Source: Paucimonas sp. (GTDB lineage: Bacteria; Pseudomonadota; Gammaproteobacteria; Pseudomonadales; Pseudomonadaceae). From it: a stretch of DNA of 64,000 nucleotides. Below the pieces are notes generated by a model. That model was not told where the DNA came from. It ran no database searches and saw only the letters and a program-made list of their open reading frames with translations. The position numbers and the translations under genes were made by a program. The stretch's first letter is position 1; each line of letters begins with the position of its first letter. This document shows, in pieces, positions 50,857-58,671 of the stretch. Location of the stretch: NCBI GenBank assembly GCA_031253995.1, contig JAIRVG010000022.1, positions 45,591 through 109,590 of the forward strand, given 5' to 3'.

Positions 50857-52440
50857 TCAGCCGCAGAGCACTGCGGCACGTACCGGGTCGATAGCCACCA
50901 GCACTGCCAGCTGGGCATCCATGCGCCGGGTCAGGCTGGCGCGATCGGCATCGCCGCGCTGGGCCCGGACCCGCAACAGCTTGAGCAGGCGCGCCTTGAC
51001 CTCGAACAGCAGGTCCGGCTCCCAGCACGCCAGGGCCTGCCGCTCGGCCATGGCGTCCAGCTCGGCCAGCAGGTGCAGGGCCAGGTCACCCTTGCCGTAT
51101 TGCTCGGCGAGCCGCGCCATCAGCAGGCGCAACAACCAGCGCTGGCGCCCGGTGCGGACGTCCGGACGCCCGGCCAGCCAGGCCAGGGCTTGTTCGACGC
51201 CTTCGCTGTCGGCCTGGGCCAGGGCCTCTTCCTCCAGCGCGAGGATGTCATCGTGTCCCGCCGGGGACTCGCTGGTGGCAACGGGCAGCCAGTTCTGCCG
51301 CTGGTTGCCGGCCACGCTGCTGGCGATCCATTCACGGGTCCGCTCATCTGCCAGCGGCGAGCCGTCGGTCCAGCACAGGGCTTCCAGCCCCGGCAGACGC
51401 TCCAGGAACATGCCCAGGTCGCGCTGGACGATATCGGCCCAGCCACGCCGGGGCCCGGTCTGCCTGGCCAGGGCCTGGTGCAGGTACCAGTGCAGGTCGA
51501 GCCAGAAGTGATTGACCCCTTCGGCAAAGGCACCCTCGACCTCCTCCAGCAGATCGTCCCAGCGCTGCTGAACGTGCAGGCGCTTGAGCAAGGTGACGAG
51601 CTCGTCCCGCGGCGGGTAGAGATGGGTGCGGGCCTGGGTGTCATGGGGAGGCGTTTCGCTCAGGGTGTCCCAGCGCAGGCTGCGCATCAGTCGATGGCCG
51701 GCGAGCCAGCCGTTCTCCTGTTCACGCAGCCAGCCCGCCAGCAAGCGACCGCTGTCCAATAGCTCGCGGCCCGACCTGGGCGCCTGGTCGGGCGCCGTGG
51801 CCACGGGCGGCGGCGCCTGCACCGCAGTGTTCTGCGGCACCACGGCGCTCACCCCGCCGGATCGCGCCAGGCGCTCCGACAAGGCCGAGTACAGCCCGCC
51901 CAGTTGCGGCCGCTGGTCTTGCGGCCAGGCCTGCACGCTGCGGTCCAGCCAGGCCAGTGCCGCCACGGTACGCTCCGCCTCTTCCTTGACCACTGCGGGA
52001 AACCGCGCCAGGCCGTCCAGCACCTTGGCCGTCGCCAACCACTCCAGGGCCATGCGCCGGCTGGCGGGCCTGGACGGCAGGATGTCCTGGGGAAAGCGCT
52101 CAAGCAGCGCCGCCACCAGGTTCAGGCCATCGGCCAAGCCGGGTTCGCCGTCCAGTTGCAGGCGTGCCCAGAGGTAGTAGGTGGCCACCCGCAAGTCCTT
52201 GCAGCGGGTTTCCAGCAGGTTACCGGCCCGTTGCGCGACCTGGGCCGGATCGGCGCCGGACAGCTTGTCGACCTCCTCGCGCACATGCTGGAAGTCGTCG
52301 GCGTAGGCGGGATCCTCGCCCGCCGGCGAGACCTCGCTGATCGGCAACAACCAGTCGTGCCAGCGACTCGCCGCCTCCCGGGCAAGCGGTAGTGGGTCAC
52401 TCTCGCCGAAGCACTGGGTGACAAGCAATGACAGGGGCAT
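50857..52440 (-). CDS. tssA: TssA, T6SS assembly protein (ImpA N-terminal domain)
   Basis: A 527-aa protein. The ImpA_N domain is near residues 30-130 (SPAGEDPAYADDFQHVREEVDKL ... LRVATYYLWARLQLDG). A Pro/Ala-rich linker is near 200-225, and a long C-terminal VasJ-like region contains DLHWYLHQALARQ. TssA proteins prime or cap the sheath during polymerisation. It begins 30 bp after the DUF3592 gene stop and ends 33 bp before tssF. Confidence 0.9.
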   Translation of the reverse strand: MPLSLLVTQCFGESDPLPLAREAASRWHDWLLPISEVSPAGEDPAYADDFQHVREEVDKLSGADPAQVAQRAGNLLETRCKDLRVATYYLWARLQLDGEPGLADGLNLVAALLERFPQDILPSRPASRRMALEWLATAKVLDGLARFPAVVKEEAERTVAALAWLDRSVQAWPQDQRPQLGGLYSALSERLARSGGVSAVVPQNTAVQAPPPVATAPDQAPRSGRELLDSGRLLAGWLREQENGWLAGHRLMRSLRWDTLSETPPHDTQARTHLYPPRDELVTLLKRLHVQQRWDDLLEEVEGAFAEGVNHFWLDLHWYLHQALARQTGPRRGWADIVQRDLGMFLERLPGLEALCWTDGSPLADERTREWIASSVAGNQRQNWLPVATSESPAGHDDILALEEEALAQADSEGVEQALAWLAGRPDVRTGRQRWLLRLLMARLAEQYGKGDLALHLLAELDAMAERQALACWEPDLLFEVKARLLKLLRVRAQRGDADRASLTRRMDAQLAVLVAIDPVRAAVLCG

Positions 52441-52470
52441 GTATTTCCCTCTGGAAAGATCAGGTGACGG

Positions 52471-53169
52471 TCAAACTACAACCTTGGGAAGAAAGGAAAT
52501 ATCGACGTGATATTTCCGAAGATTGTTCTTGTCGATAAATACGCGAATTTTTTCATTGCCCAGATAAGGCGATGGCTCGAACCAGATATTCTCGCTTTCG
52601 AATACATGAACTTGCGAAGTGTGTGGATTCAGCCACTCACAGACGATCACGAAGGGATTCTTGCCATTGAGCGAAACAGAGCGATTGCGCAGCACTTCCC
52701 TGACCTGCGCCTGAACCACGACGCCATTCTTCTGCAAATACGCCTTGTTGTGCGTGCGACGCCTGCCGAACAGCGCCAGCAGCACGCCGACCAGGAAGAA
52801 TGGGATACCCACCACCAGCATCACCACGACGGTCCCCCAGTGCTCGAAGAAGCTGTCTATCCTGGCGTCTTCCGGCTGGTTGGGCAGGTAGCGCACGGTA
52901 ACCGCCTCGCCTTTCCCGTAGGCGGCGGGAGCACTGCCGAGGGCGGAGGTGAAGCGTACCGGGCGCGCCTGCTCGTCCAGGAAGGTCACCACTGGCCGGT
53001 AGGTGACCGAGCCATCGCCGTAGTGCTCCTCCAGGTCGATGACCACCCCCTGGGCGTGCAGCGCACTGGCGAGGAAAGTGCTGGTGTTGTGGTAGGACAT
53101 CGCGGCACCGAGCAATAGCAGGCCACCCGACACCATGAACAGGTACTTCATGACAGCGAGGAATTTCAT
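52471..53169 (-). CDS. DUF3592 membrane protein inserted in the T6SS operon
   Basis: A 232-aa protein with an N-terminal helix (residues about 8-28), an extracytoplasmic beta domain (TYRPVVTFLDEQ.., typical DUF3592), a second helix (about 115-135) and a second beta-rich domain. Not a core T6SS component. The 3' half is AT-rich: a hand count of 52501-52740 gives about 113 G+C of 240 (47%), unlike its neighbours. This suggests recent acquisition. It could be an immunity or accessory protein; that is speculation. Confidence 0.75.
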   Translation of the reverse strand: MKFLAVMKYLFMVSGGLLLLGAAMSYHNTSTFLASALHAQGVVIDLEEHYGDGSVTYRPVVTFLDEQARPVRFTSALGSAPAAYGKGEAVTVRYLPNQPEDARIDSFFEHWGTVVVMLVVGIPFFLVGVLLALFGRRRTHNKAYLQKNGVVVQAQVREVLRNRSVSLNGKNPFVIVCEWLNPHTSQVHVFESENIWFEPSPYLGNEKIRVFIDKNNLRKYHVDISFLPKVVV

Positions 53170-53410
53170 TGTTTTGTTTTTTCCTTGTCGGATGGAAACC
53201 AGCGCCCGAATAAAGGTTCAGGCGCTGGCAATCAACTTATGGGCCTTTTTCAGGCAGATAATTTCCCGCGAGAGACAGTAAAGAATCTTGGCGAGCAGTT
53301 CTACTGCCCTGATTAACTTTGGGACATTTCCAGAGTTACCAAGGAATATTCCTACAACCACATAGGAATTAAATGCTCAGGAAACAAAATGAATCGAGTC
53401 AATAGTCGCC
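53170..53410 (-). promoter_or_regulatory. AT-rich gap with hairpin before the DUF3592 gene
   Basis: The only large gap in the T6SS operon. Bases 53221-53400 are about 43% G+C by hand count. A stem CCAGCGCC/GGCGCTGG (53199-53206 and 53221-53228) lies 30 nt before the DUF3592 start. It may hold an internal promoter, a processing site or a partial terminator dividing tssM from the tssA-tssF block. No ORF was seen. Confidence 0.4.
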
Positions 53411-56400
53411 TCAACCTTCCCTCTTGCTCCCGTCAACGAAGATCCGATTCGGCAGCTTGAAACCGCGCAGCTTCAGCAACGCCAACGGCCCCGCTCCCAG
53501 CTCGGTGCGCAGGTGCCAGGTCAGCATATGTCCGTCCGGCGCCGGGACCTCCAGGTGGTAACGGCTGTTGCCATCGTCCAGCAGGGTCACCTGTGCGTTC
53601 TCCAGGAAGCGGATCAGGCCCCAGGTGCCCTGGTAGTCCCCGTACATCCGGGTTCCGCCGCCCAGTGCGGTCCAGATCACCCGCGTCCCCGGATGACTGC
53701 TTTTCCCCGGCCAGTCAAAGCGCTGCCACCTCTCCTTCTGGTTGAAGTAGTGGTGTTCCTTGCCGTCGAGCACGAACCTGGTTTCCACCAGGTTGCGCAC
53801 CGGCTTGCCGCGCAGTTCGAAGCTCAGGCCCAGGCCGCCATCGGTGTAGAGCACATCGGCCAGATGACTGAGCTGGTTCACGGCGTCGAGGAACTTCGGA
53901 TCGAAACGCAGGCCTTGGCTGTGCTGTGGGTCAGCGACCCAGCGCCCGCCTTCCTTGCGCAGCACGCCGTTGAGCTGGCTGGACAGGAACTGGTCGATGC
54001 GTCCCGAATCGGCGCGGATCATCTGCCCAAGCATCGGCAACGAGGCATCGCTGTCGGTTTTGGCAAACGGGTAGCGGCCTTCGAAGGCATCGCGCCATTG
54101 CATGACGACCGAGCGTTGCCACTGGTTGTTCAGGCCCGCCGCCGACGGTTGCAGCACCCGCTGCCAGGCTTCGTCCAGCGGCTGCACGAACAGCGTCTCG
54201 CCCATCGCGCCCCACTCGGCGCCGAGGCTCGCGGCAAGCAGGCTGCCGTAGGCGCGGGTGTCGCTGAGGTCCACGCTCTTGCCCTGGAACACGGTCTGGG
54301 CCAGGGCCTGGGTCATTTCCCGTGGGTCGGCGGCGTTGCTGATCTGCTGCAGTTTCAGGCGCACGCGGGTGACGCGGGTCAGGAAGGCTTGCAGGCTCAG
54401 GCGCTCTTCGCCGTTCTGCATCTCGCCCTCCTGGCCGAGCACGGCCAGCAACGGACCGAAGGTTTCGTCCAGCGGGCCTTCAAGATGAGCGGCGACGCGC
54501 TCGACCAGTTGGGTCTTTTCCTTGTCCTTGCCCAGCAACTGTTGCGCGGACTCCAGCAGCGAATCGGCCAGGGCCTGCTCGCGACTGCCGGCGCGGCCTT
54601 GCCAGGCCAGGGTTTCCATCAGGGCCAGCAAGGGTGACTGACGCACATCGCTCATCACGGTCAACTGGTCGATCACTTCCGAGAGGCTGCCGGCCCGCTG
54701 CCAGCGCAGGCTGTTGAGGAAGGCCAGCCAGGCACCGCCGTAGTCCTGGAAGTAACGGGCGGTGAGGCGCTGTTTGAGCATGTCCGGGCTCAGGGTATTG
54801 GCGACCTCACCCTGGTTGTCGCTGAGGACCCAGTCGATTTCCTCGCGGCGGGCCTCGGCGATCTCGTCGATGGCCTTGCGGATTCCACCTTCCCAGGCCT
54901 GGCGGGTGAACACGCCGGGCACGCTGTTGCCGGTGTGGAACAGGGCGGCCTCGGTGTCGCCGAGCATGGCGTCCAAGGTCAGATCCGGGTAGTGGCTGTC
55001 GGCGCGGTCGAGGACTTGTTGGTAGAGGGTGGATTCGGCATTGCGCTGGCCCAGTTGGCCGAGCAGGACCTGACGGGCCTGGCCGAGCAGGAGCGGTTCC
55101 AGCTCAACGGTGGGATGGGCTTCGAGGTGATTGGCGTAGAACGTCCAGAGCCGTGGCGACAGGGTGTGCCAGGCACCCGGCGAGATACCGGCGCGTTCAG
55201 GCTCCAGTTCGCCCATTACCCGTACCAGAAAAGCCGGGTCGACCTTTTCTGGCCGGGCCATCATCAGCCAGGCCTTGAGTTGTTCGTAGGATTGCGCGGC
55301 GCGGCGGGTGCGCTCGGGGCTGTCTGGCGGCAGGCGCACCAGCGCGTCGAGGCGGGCTTGCAGCAAGGCAACTGCCGGATCACGCAGCAGTCGTGCGTTG
55401 AGTTCGACGTAGCGTGGCCACAGGGTGTCGATCAGGGCCTGGTTCTGGCTCAGGCCGAAGCGCAGGTACCACGGCGGGCCGGCTTTGGCACGGTAATCCA
55501 GGCGGTCCAGTGTGCGGACCAGTTCATGCAGGGCCAGCAACTGGGCATCGCCCTGCCCGGCCTGGTCCAGCGTATCCAGCAAGGCCCTGACTTCGAGAAT
55601 CTGGGCGCGGTTGGTGGTGACGGACAGCGCCATGCCGGCGCCCCAGACCAGCACGAACACCATCAAGGCGGTGGACGCAATACGCGGTGCCTGCCAGCCG
55701 AAACGGCGGGTGTGGGTGCGGTCGTCGATCACGCCCTCCCAGGACTTGTCGGGAATCCACTGGTGGCCCAGTTGTTCATTGGGCCGGGCCGGAAACTCCG
55801 GGCTGAACCACAGTCCGCGCAGATCGACGCCGCGAATGCCGGCGACCAGCCACGGCCGCAGCACCGTCAGCCAGCGCTCCACGCCGTTCTTGTACAGGTC
55901 GTTGGACAGGCGCAGGAGGAAGTCGTACTCGCGGCAGGTGCGCATCTGCAGCAGGCCCAGTTGGCGCAAGGGCGTGATCAGGGCGTTGAGCTGGTCTTCG
56001 AGGGCGACGCTGGGGTTCTTGCCAGGGATGAGGCAGCCGACGCTCTGGGTTTCGCGGCCGGCTTGCGACCAGTTGCTGCGGCGGACTTCCCAGAGGTACA
56101 GCGGCAAATGCCAGTGCAGCGCGCGGGCCAGGGAGCGCAAGGCCTCCTGGCAGGTGCCCATGGTGTTCTGGTCCAGGCTCTGCTCGCGGGTCAGGGCCCA
56201 GACCACCCCATCCAGGCCGCGCCAGCGGCTGAGGCTGCGCCACAGGGCGAGGTCGGCGGGATCGGGATCGGTGTGCAGGCTGCCGGCCCAGAGCAGGACG
56301 GTGTGTTCGCCGACCAGCCAGCGTTGCGTGGTGAGGCTCGGGGCGATGGCTTCGATTTCGGCGGGTTCGCCGACGACGAGCAGGAGGCGGATCTTGCGGC

Positions 56401-56734
56401 GCCAGAAGGGGCCGTAGAGGTTGTACAGGTCCTCCACCAGCTTGGCCTTGGGATCTACCGGCTTTTTCGGGCGCGGCGGTGGCGGCGCCGCCGGATGATG
56501 ATCGGTCAGGTTGCGCAGCCCGCCATGCAGCGTCTGCCAGAGCAGCAACGTGATGATGAACAACAGCGTCCAGGCCAGCCCCGCCATCAGCAGCAGGTCA
56601 CGCCAGGGCATGGGCACGGGATCGGACAGGCGCCAACCGATGGCGACCAGGACCACCACCACGGCCAGCGCAGCCGCCAGCAGCAGCACGGTGCGCAGCG
56701 GTGAGGAATTCGGGGTTTCAGCAGCTTGAGTCAT
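53411..56734 (-). CDS. tssM: TssM (IcmF) T6SS membrane-complex protein lacking Walker A
   Basis: An 1107-aa inner-membrane protein spanning the periplasm. Helices are near residues 12-30 and 42-65 and again near 350-370 (ALMVFVLVWGAGMAL). The long periplasmic part carries IcmF-related and DUF1215-type regions, closing with the TssM C-terminal domain (FELRGKPVRNLVETRFVLDG, RFDWPG). The cytoplasmic ATPase-like domain reads LLLVVGEPAEIEAI where a Walker A motif would be, so it probably does not bind ATP there. It partners TssJ; the TssL gene is not in the window. Confidence 0.92.
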   Translation of the reverse strand: MTQAAETPNSSPLRTVLLLAAALAVVVVLVAIGWRLSDPVPMPWRDLLLMAGLAWTLLFIITLLLWQTLHGGLRNLTDHHPAAPPPPRPKKPVDPKAKLVEDLYNLYGPFWRRKIRLLLVVGEPAEIEAIAPSLTTQRWLVGEHTVLLWAGSLHTDPDPADLALWRSLSRWRGLDGVVWALTREQSLDQNTMGTCQEALRSLARALHWHLPLYLWEVRRSNWSQAGRETQSVGCLIPGKNPSVALEDQLNALITPLRQLGLLQMRTCREYDFLLRLSNDLYKNGVERWLTVLRPWLVAGIRGVDLRGLWFSPEFPARPNEQLGHQWIPDKSWEGVIDDRTHTRRFGWQAPRIASTALMVFVLVWGAGMALSVTTNRAQILEVRALLDTLDQAGQGDAQLLALHELVRTLDRLDYRAKAGPPWYLRFGLSQNQALIDTLWPRYVELNARLLRDPAVALLQARLDALVRLPPDSPERTRRAAQSYEQLKAWLMMARPEKVDPAFLVRVMGELEPERAGISPGAWHTLSPRLWTFYANHLEAHPTVELEPLLLGQARQVLLGQLGQRNAESTLYQQVLDRADSHYPDLTLDAMLGDTEAALFHTGNSVPGVFTRQAWEGGIRKAIDEIAEARREEIDWVLSDNQGEVANTLSPDMLKQRLTARYFQDYGGAWLAFLNSLRWQRAGSLSEVIDQLTVMSDVRQSPLLALMETLAWQGRAGSREQALADSLLESAQQLLGKDKEKTQLVERVAAHLEGPLDETFGPLLAVLGQEGEMQNGEERLSLQAFLTRVTRVRLKLQQISNAADPREMTQALAQTVFQGKSVDLSDTRAYGSLLAASLGAEWGAMGETLFVQPLDEAWQRVLQPSAAGLNNQWQRSVVMQWRDAFEGRYPFAKTDSDASLPMLGQMIRADSGRIDQFLSSQLNGVLRKEGGRWVADPQHSQGLRFDPKFLDAVNQLSHLADVLYTDGGLGLSFELRGKPVRNLVETRFVLDGKEHHYFNQKERWQRFDWPGKSSHPGTRVIWTALGGGTRMYGDYQGTWGLIRFLENAQVTLLDDGNSRYHLEVPAPDGHMLTWHLRTELGAGPLALLKLRGFKLPNRIFVDGSKREG

Positions 56735-57833
56735 CAGGTGTCACCACTCCCAAGGCCAGGGTGCAGGAAGGATCGCGGGCCAGCCAGGCGCTGGGCGTCG
56801 CGTTGAGTTGGGTATGGGCAGCGGCCAGGCTCAGGGCCAGCATGCCCTCCAGTTGGCGCAGTTCACCGAAGTTGGCGATCGGCGCAGGCTGCAGAGGACT
56901 CCACCCAAGGTCCGCCGGCAGCGGGGAAAAGCTGGTACAGGTCTTGGTCGGGGCCTCAAGGTGACACTGGCGCAAAGCCCGCTCGGCGACGTCGGGCAAG
57001 GCGTCCTTGTCGGCGACGAAGGCTTCGCCACGGCTGATACGCACGCCGCCGGTCTTGCCCAGCAACCAGAGCAGCGCCGCCTCGCCGGCGGGCGCTTCAC
57101 CCTCCTTGCCCGCTGCCACGGACTCACAGCCGGCGCAGAGCACCAGCGCGTCGTCATCGGCGTCCTGCAGCACATCGATCAGGGCGTCCAGGCTGTCCAG
57201 GCCCTGCCAGGGAGAAGGCTGCTGCGGCAGCGTGACCTGGAAGCACCGGCCCATTTCCTCGGCGAACAGGTTCCAGGCCTCGGGCGAACCCTGCCAGTAA
57301 CACCGCAGAAAGGGCCTGGCGAATGGCTCGACGCGTTGCTCGCGCAGTTGCACCGCCAGCAGCCTCGCCAGTTGCCCCTCGCGCGCCACCTGCCCCTTGG
57401 CCATCACCTGACGGGAGCGCAGTACCTTGCCGCCATCGGCGTCATTGGGGAGCGGCAGCCTGGACTCGGAGCGGAACAGGTCGGCACGATGTTCGGGCAC
57501 GCTGCAGGCCGGACCGATCAGCACCATGTCCAGCAGTGCCACCCGTTGCCGGTGACGGTTCCACCAACGCGCTTCCACCTTGCGCGCGGCGTCGCCGTAG
57601 CACTCGGCGTTATGCCGGTTGAAACGAAAGAACAGGATTCGCACCAGGAAGGCCAGCAGCCACAGGGCCACGGCGTAGAAACCGATCACGGGCAGCCAGC
57701 GCTCCATGAATGGCCGCAGCAACACCCCCGCGCAACCCACCAGCGCCAGCACTACCAGGCCGCCGACCATCCAGTGCAGATAGCGCGGCGGCGGGCGCAA
57801 GGGCCAGGGTTTGAAAAGCGGCGCCGGCTTCAT
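56718..57833 (-). CDS. T6SS-linked two-helix membrane protein of unknown function
   Basis: A 371-aa protein with two adjacent transmembrane helices near residues 22-70 and a large cytoplasmic or periplasmic domain. RFNRHNAECYGDAARKVEARWW follows the helices. The rest has a central alpha/beta region with DDALVLCAGCESVA, and ends in a Cys-containing tail. I do not recognise a family. Its start overlaps the PAAR stop (ATGA) and its stop overlaps the tssM start by 17 bp, so it is tightly built into the operon between the spike tip and the membrane complex. Confidence 0.8.
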   Translation of the reverse strand: MKPAPLFKPWPLRPPPRYLHWMVGGLVVLALVGCAGVLLRPFMERWLPVIGFYAVALWLLAFLVRILFFRFNRHNAECYGDAARKVEARWWNRHRQRVALLDMVLIGPACSVPEHRADLFRSESRLPLPNDADGGKVLRSRQVMAKGQVAREGQLARLLAVQLREQRVEPFARPFLRCYWQGSPEAWNLFAEEMGRCFQVTLPQQPSPWQGLDSLDALIDVLQDADDDALVLCAGCESVAAGKEGEAPAGEAALLWLLGKTGGVRISRGEAFVADKDALPDVAERALRQCHLEAPTKTCTSFSPLPADLGWSPLQPAPIANFGELRQLEGMLALSLAAAHTQLNATPSAWLARDPSCTLALGVVTPDDSSC

Positions 57834-58087
57834 GCTTCCACCTTGGTGTCGGGCAGGGAACTGACCAGGGTGCAGCCACACAGGCAGCGATGGCCGTCCA
57901 GGGCCACGGGCAGGTTGTCGAAGGTCGTATTGGCGCAGCCCTCGGCGATGGCGTTCAGGCCATGGAGGTTGCAGCGCACTGCGTCGCTCTCGCAGGCGAT
58001 GGGCTTGCCGTCGCAGTCGTAGCGACCTTGCAGCACTTCGCCGCCGAACGGGTGCAGGGAATCGCCTTGGCGAACGAAAGGTTTCAT
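57830..58087 (-). CDS. PAAR-domain T6SS spike-tip protein
   Basis: An 85-aa stand-alone PAAR protein: RQGDSLHPFGGEVLQG, AVRCNLHGLNAIAEGC, PVALDGHRCLCGC. The repeated strands with His and Cys ligands fit the zinc-binding cone that sharpens the VgrG tip. It has no toxin extension, so the adjacent lipase-like protein is the likely cargo. ATGA overlaps on both sides couple it to the neighbouring genes. Confidence 0.9.
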   Translation of the reverse strand: MKPFVRQGDSLHPFGGEVLQGRYDCDGKPIACESDAVRCNLHGLNAIAEGCANTTFDNLPVALDGHRCLCGCTLVSSLPDTKVEA

Positions 58088-58671
58088 AGCGGGGCTCCTT
58101 GTGCCGAGGCACTGTTGGGGGGCACGGGGCAGGATTGCGGCTCGGGGAGTTGCAGTGGGGTCTTGATCGGGTACTCGGGGGTGCCGTAGCGATGGCAGGA
58201 TGTGGTGACCTGGATTTCGTCGCAGGGGAGGAAGTGGACGGTCAGGCCGCAGGTGGGTTGGTTGGTGTAGTCGGGGACCGCAACATTTTTGGTGTGATGG
58301 CGGGTCTGGGCATCGACTTTTTCTACCCATTCCAGGTATTTCGGCCAGTCGGCAAAACCTGGCGACGGATCGAAGGCGACACCAGTGCTCCAGTCAACAC
58401 GAACGGTCATCCCGGACTGCCACTTCCCGGGCACGCTGAAGTGACCACCACCACCTCCATCCCAAGGCCCGATCGTGTCCAGCCCGGAGCGTCCATCCAC
58501 ACTGAACCTGTTGATTGCCCAGTGGGTGTGGTTGATTCCAACAAGAATTCCCGCACTTACCGGACCAACAACGACAAGTCCCAGCCCTGCCGAGATAAGC
58601 ATCCACCTCAGCAGGCGAACAGCCCTAATGGAGCGAATCACCCTGCTCGTCACGTGATCAGACCGACGCAT
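58084..58671 (-). CDS. DUF3304 protein, immunity-like paralogue C
   Basis: A 195-aa secreted protein with an N-terminal helix ending near GPVSA. The DUF3304 core has INHTHWAINRFSVDGRSG, a Gly-rich loop, CGLTVHFLPCDEIQVTTSC and YPIKTPLQLPEP. Three cysteines are conserved across the three paralogues in the window. DUF3304 genes often accompany DUF2235 effectors; immunity in the periplasm is inferred. It overlaps the effector stop by 14 bp. Confidence 0.85.
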   Translation of the reverse strand: MRRSDHVTSRVIRSIRAVRLLRWMLISAGLGLVVVGPVSAGILVGINHTHWAINRFSVDGRSGLDTIGPWDGGGGGHFSVPGKWQSGMTVRVDWSTGVAFDPSPGFADWPKYLEWVEKVDAQTRHHTKNVAVPDYTNQPTCGLTVHFLPCDEIQVTTSCHRYGTPEYPIKTPLQLPEPQSCPVPPNSASAQGAPL

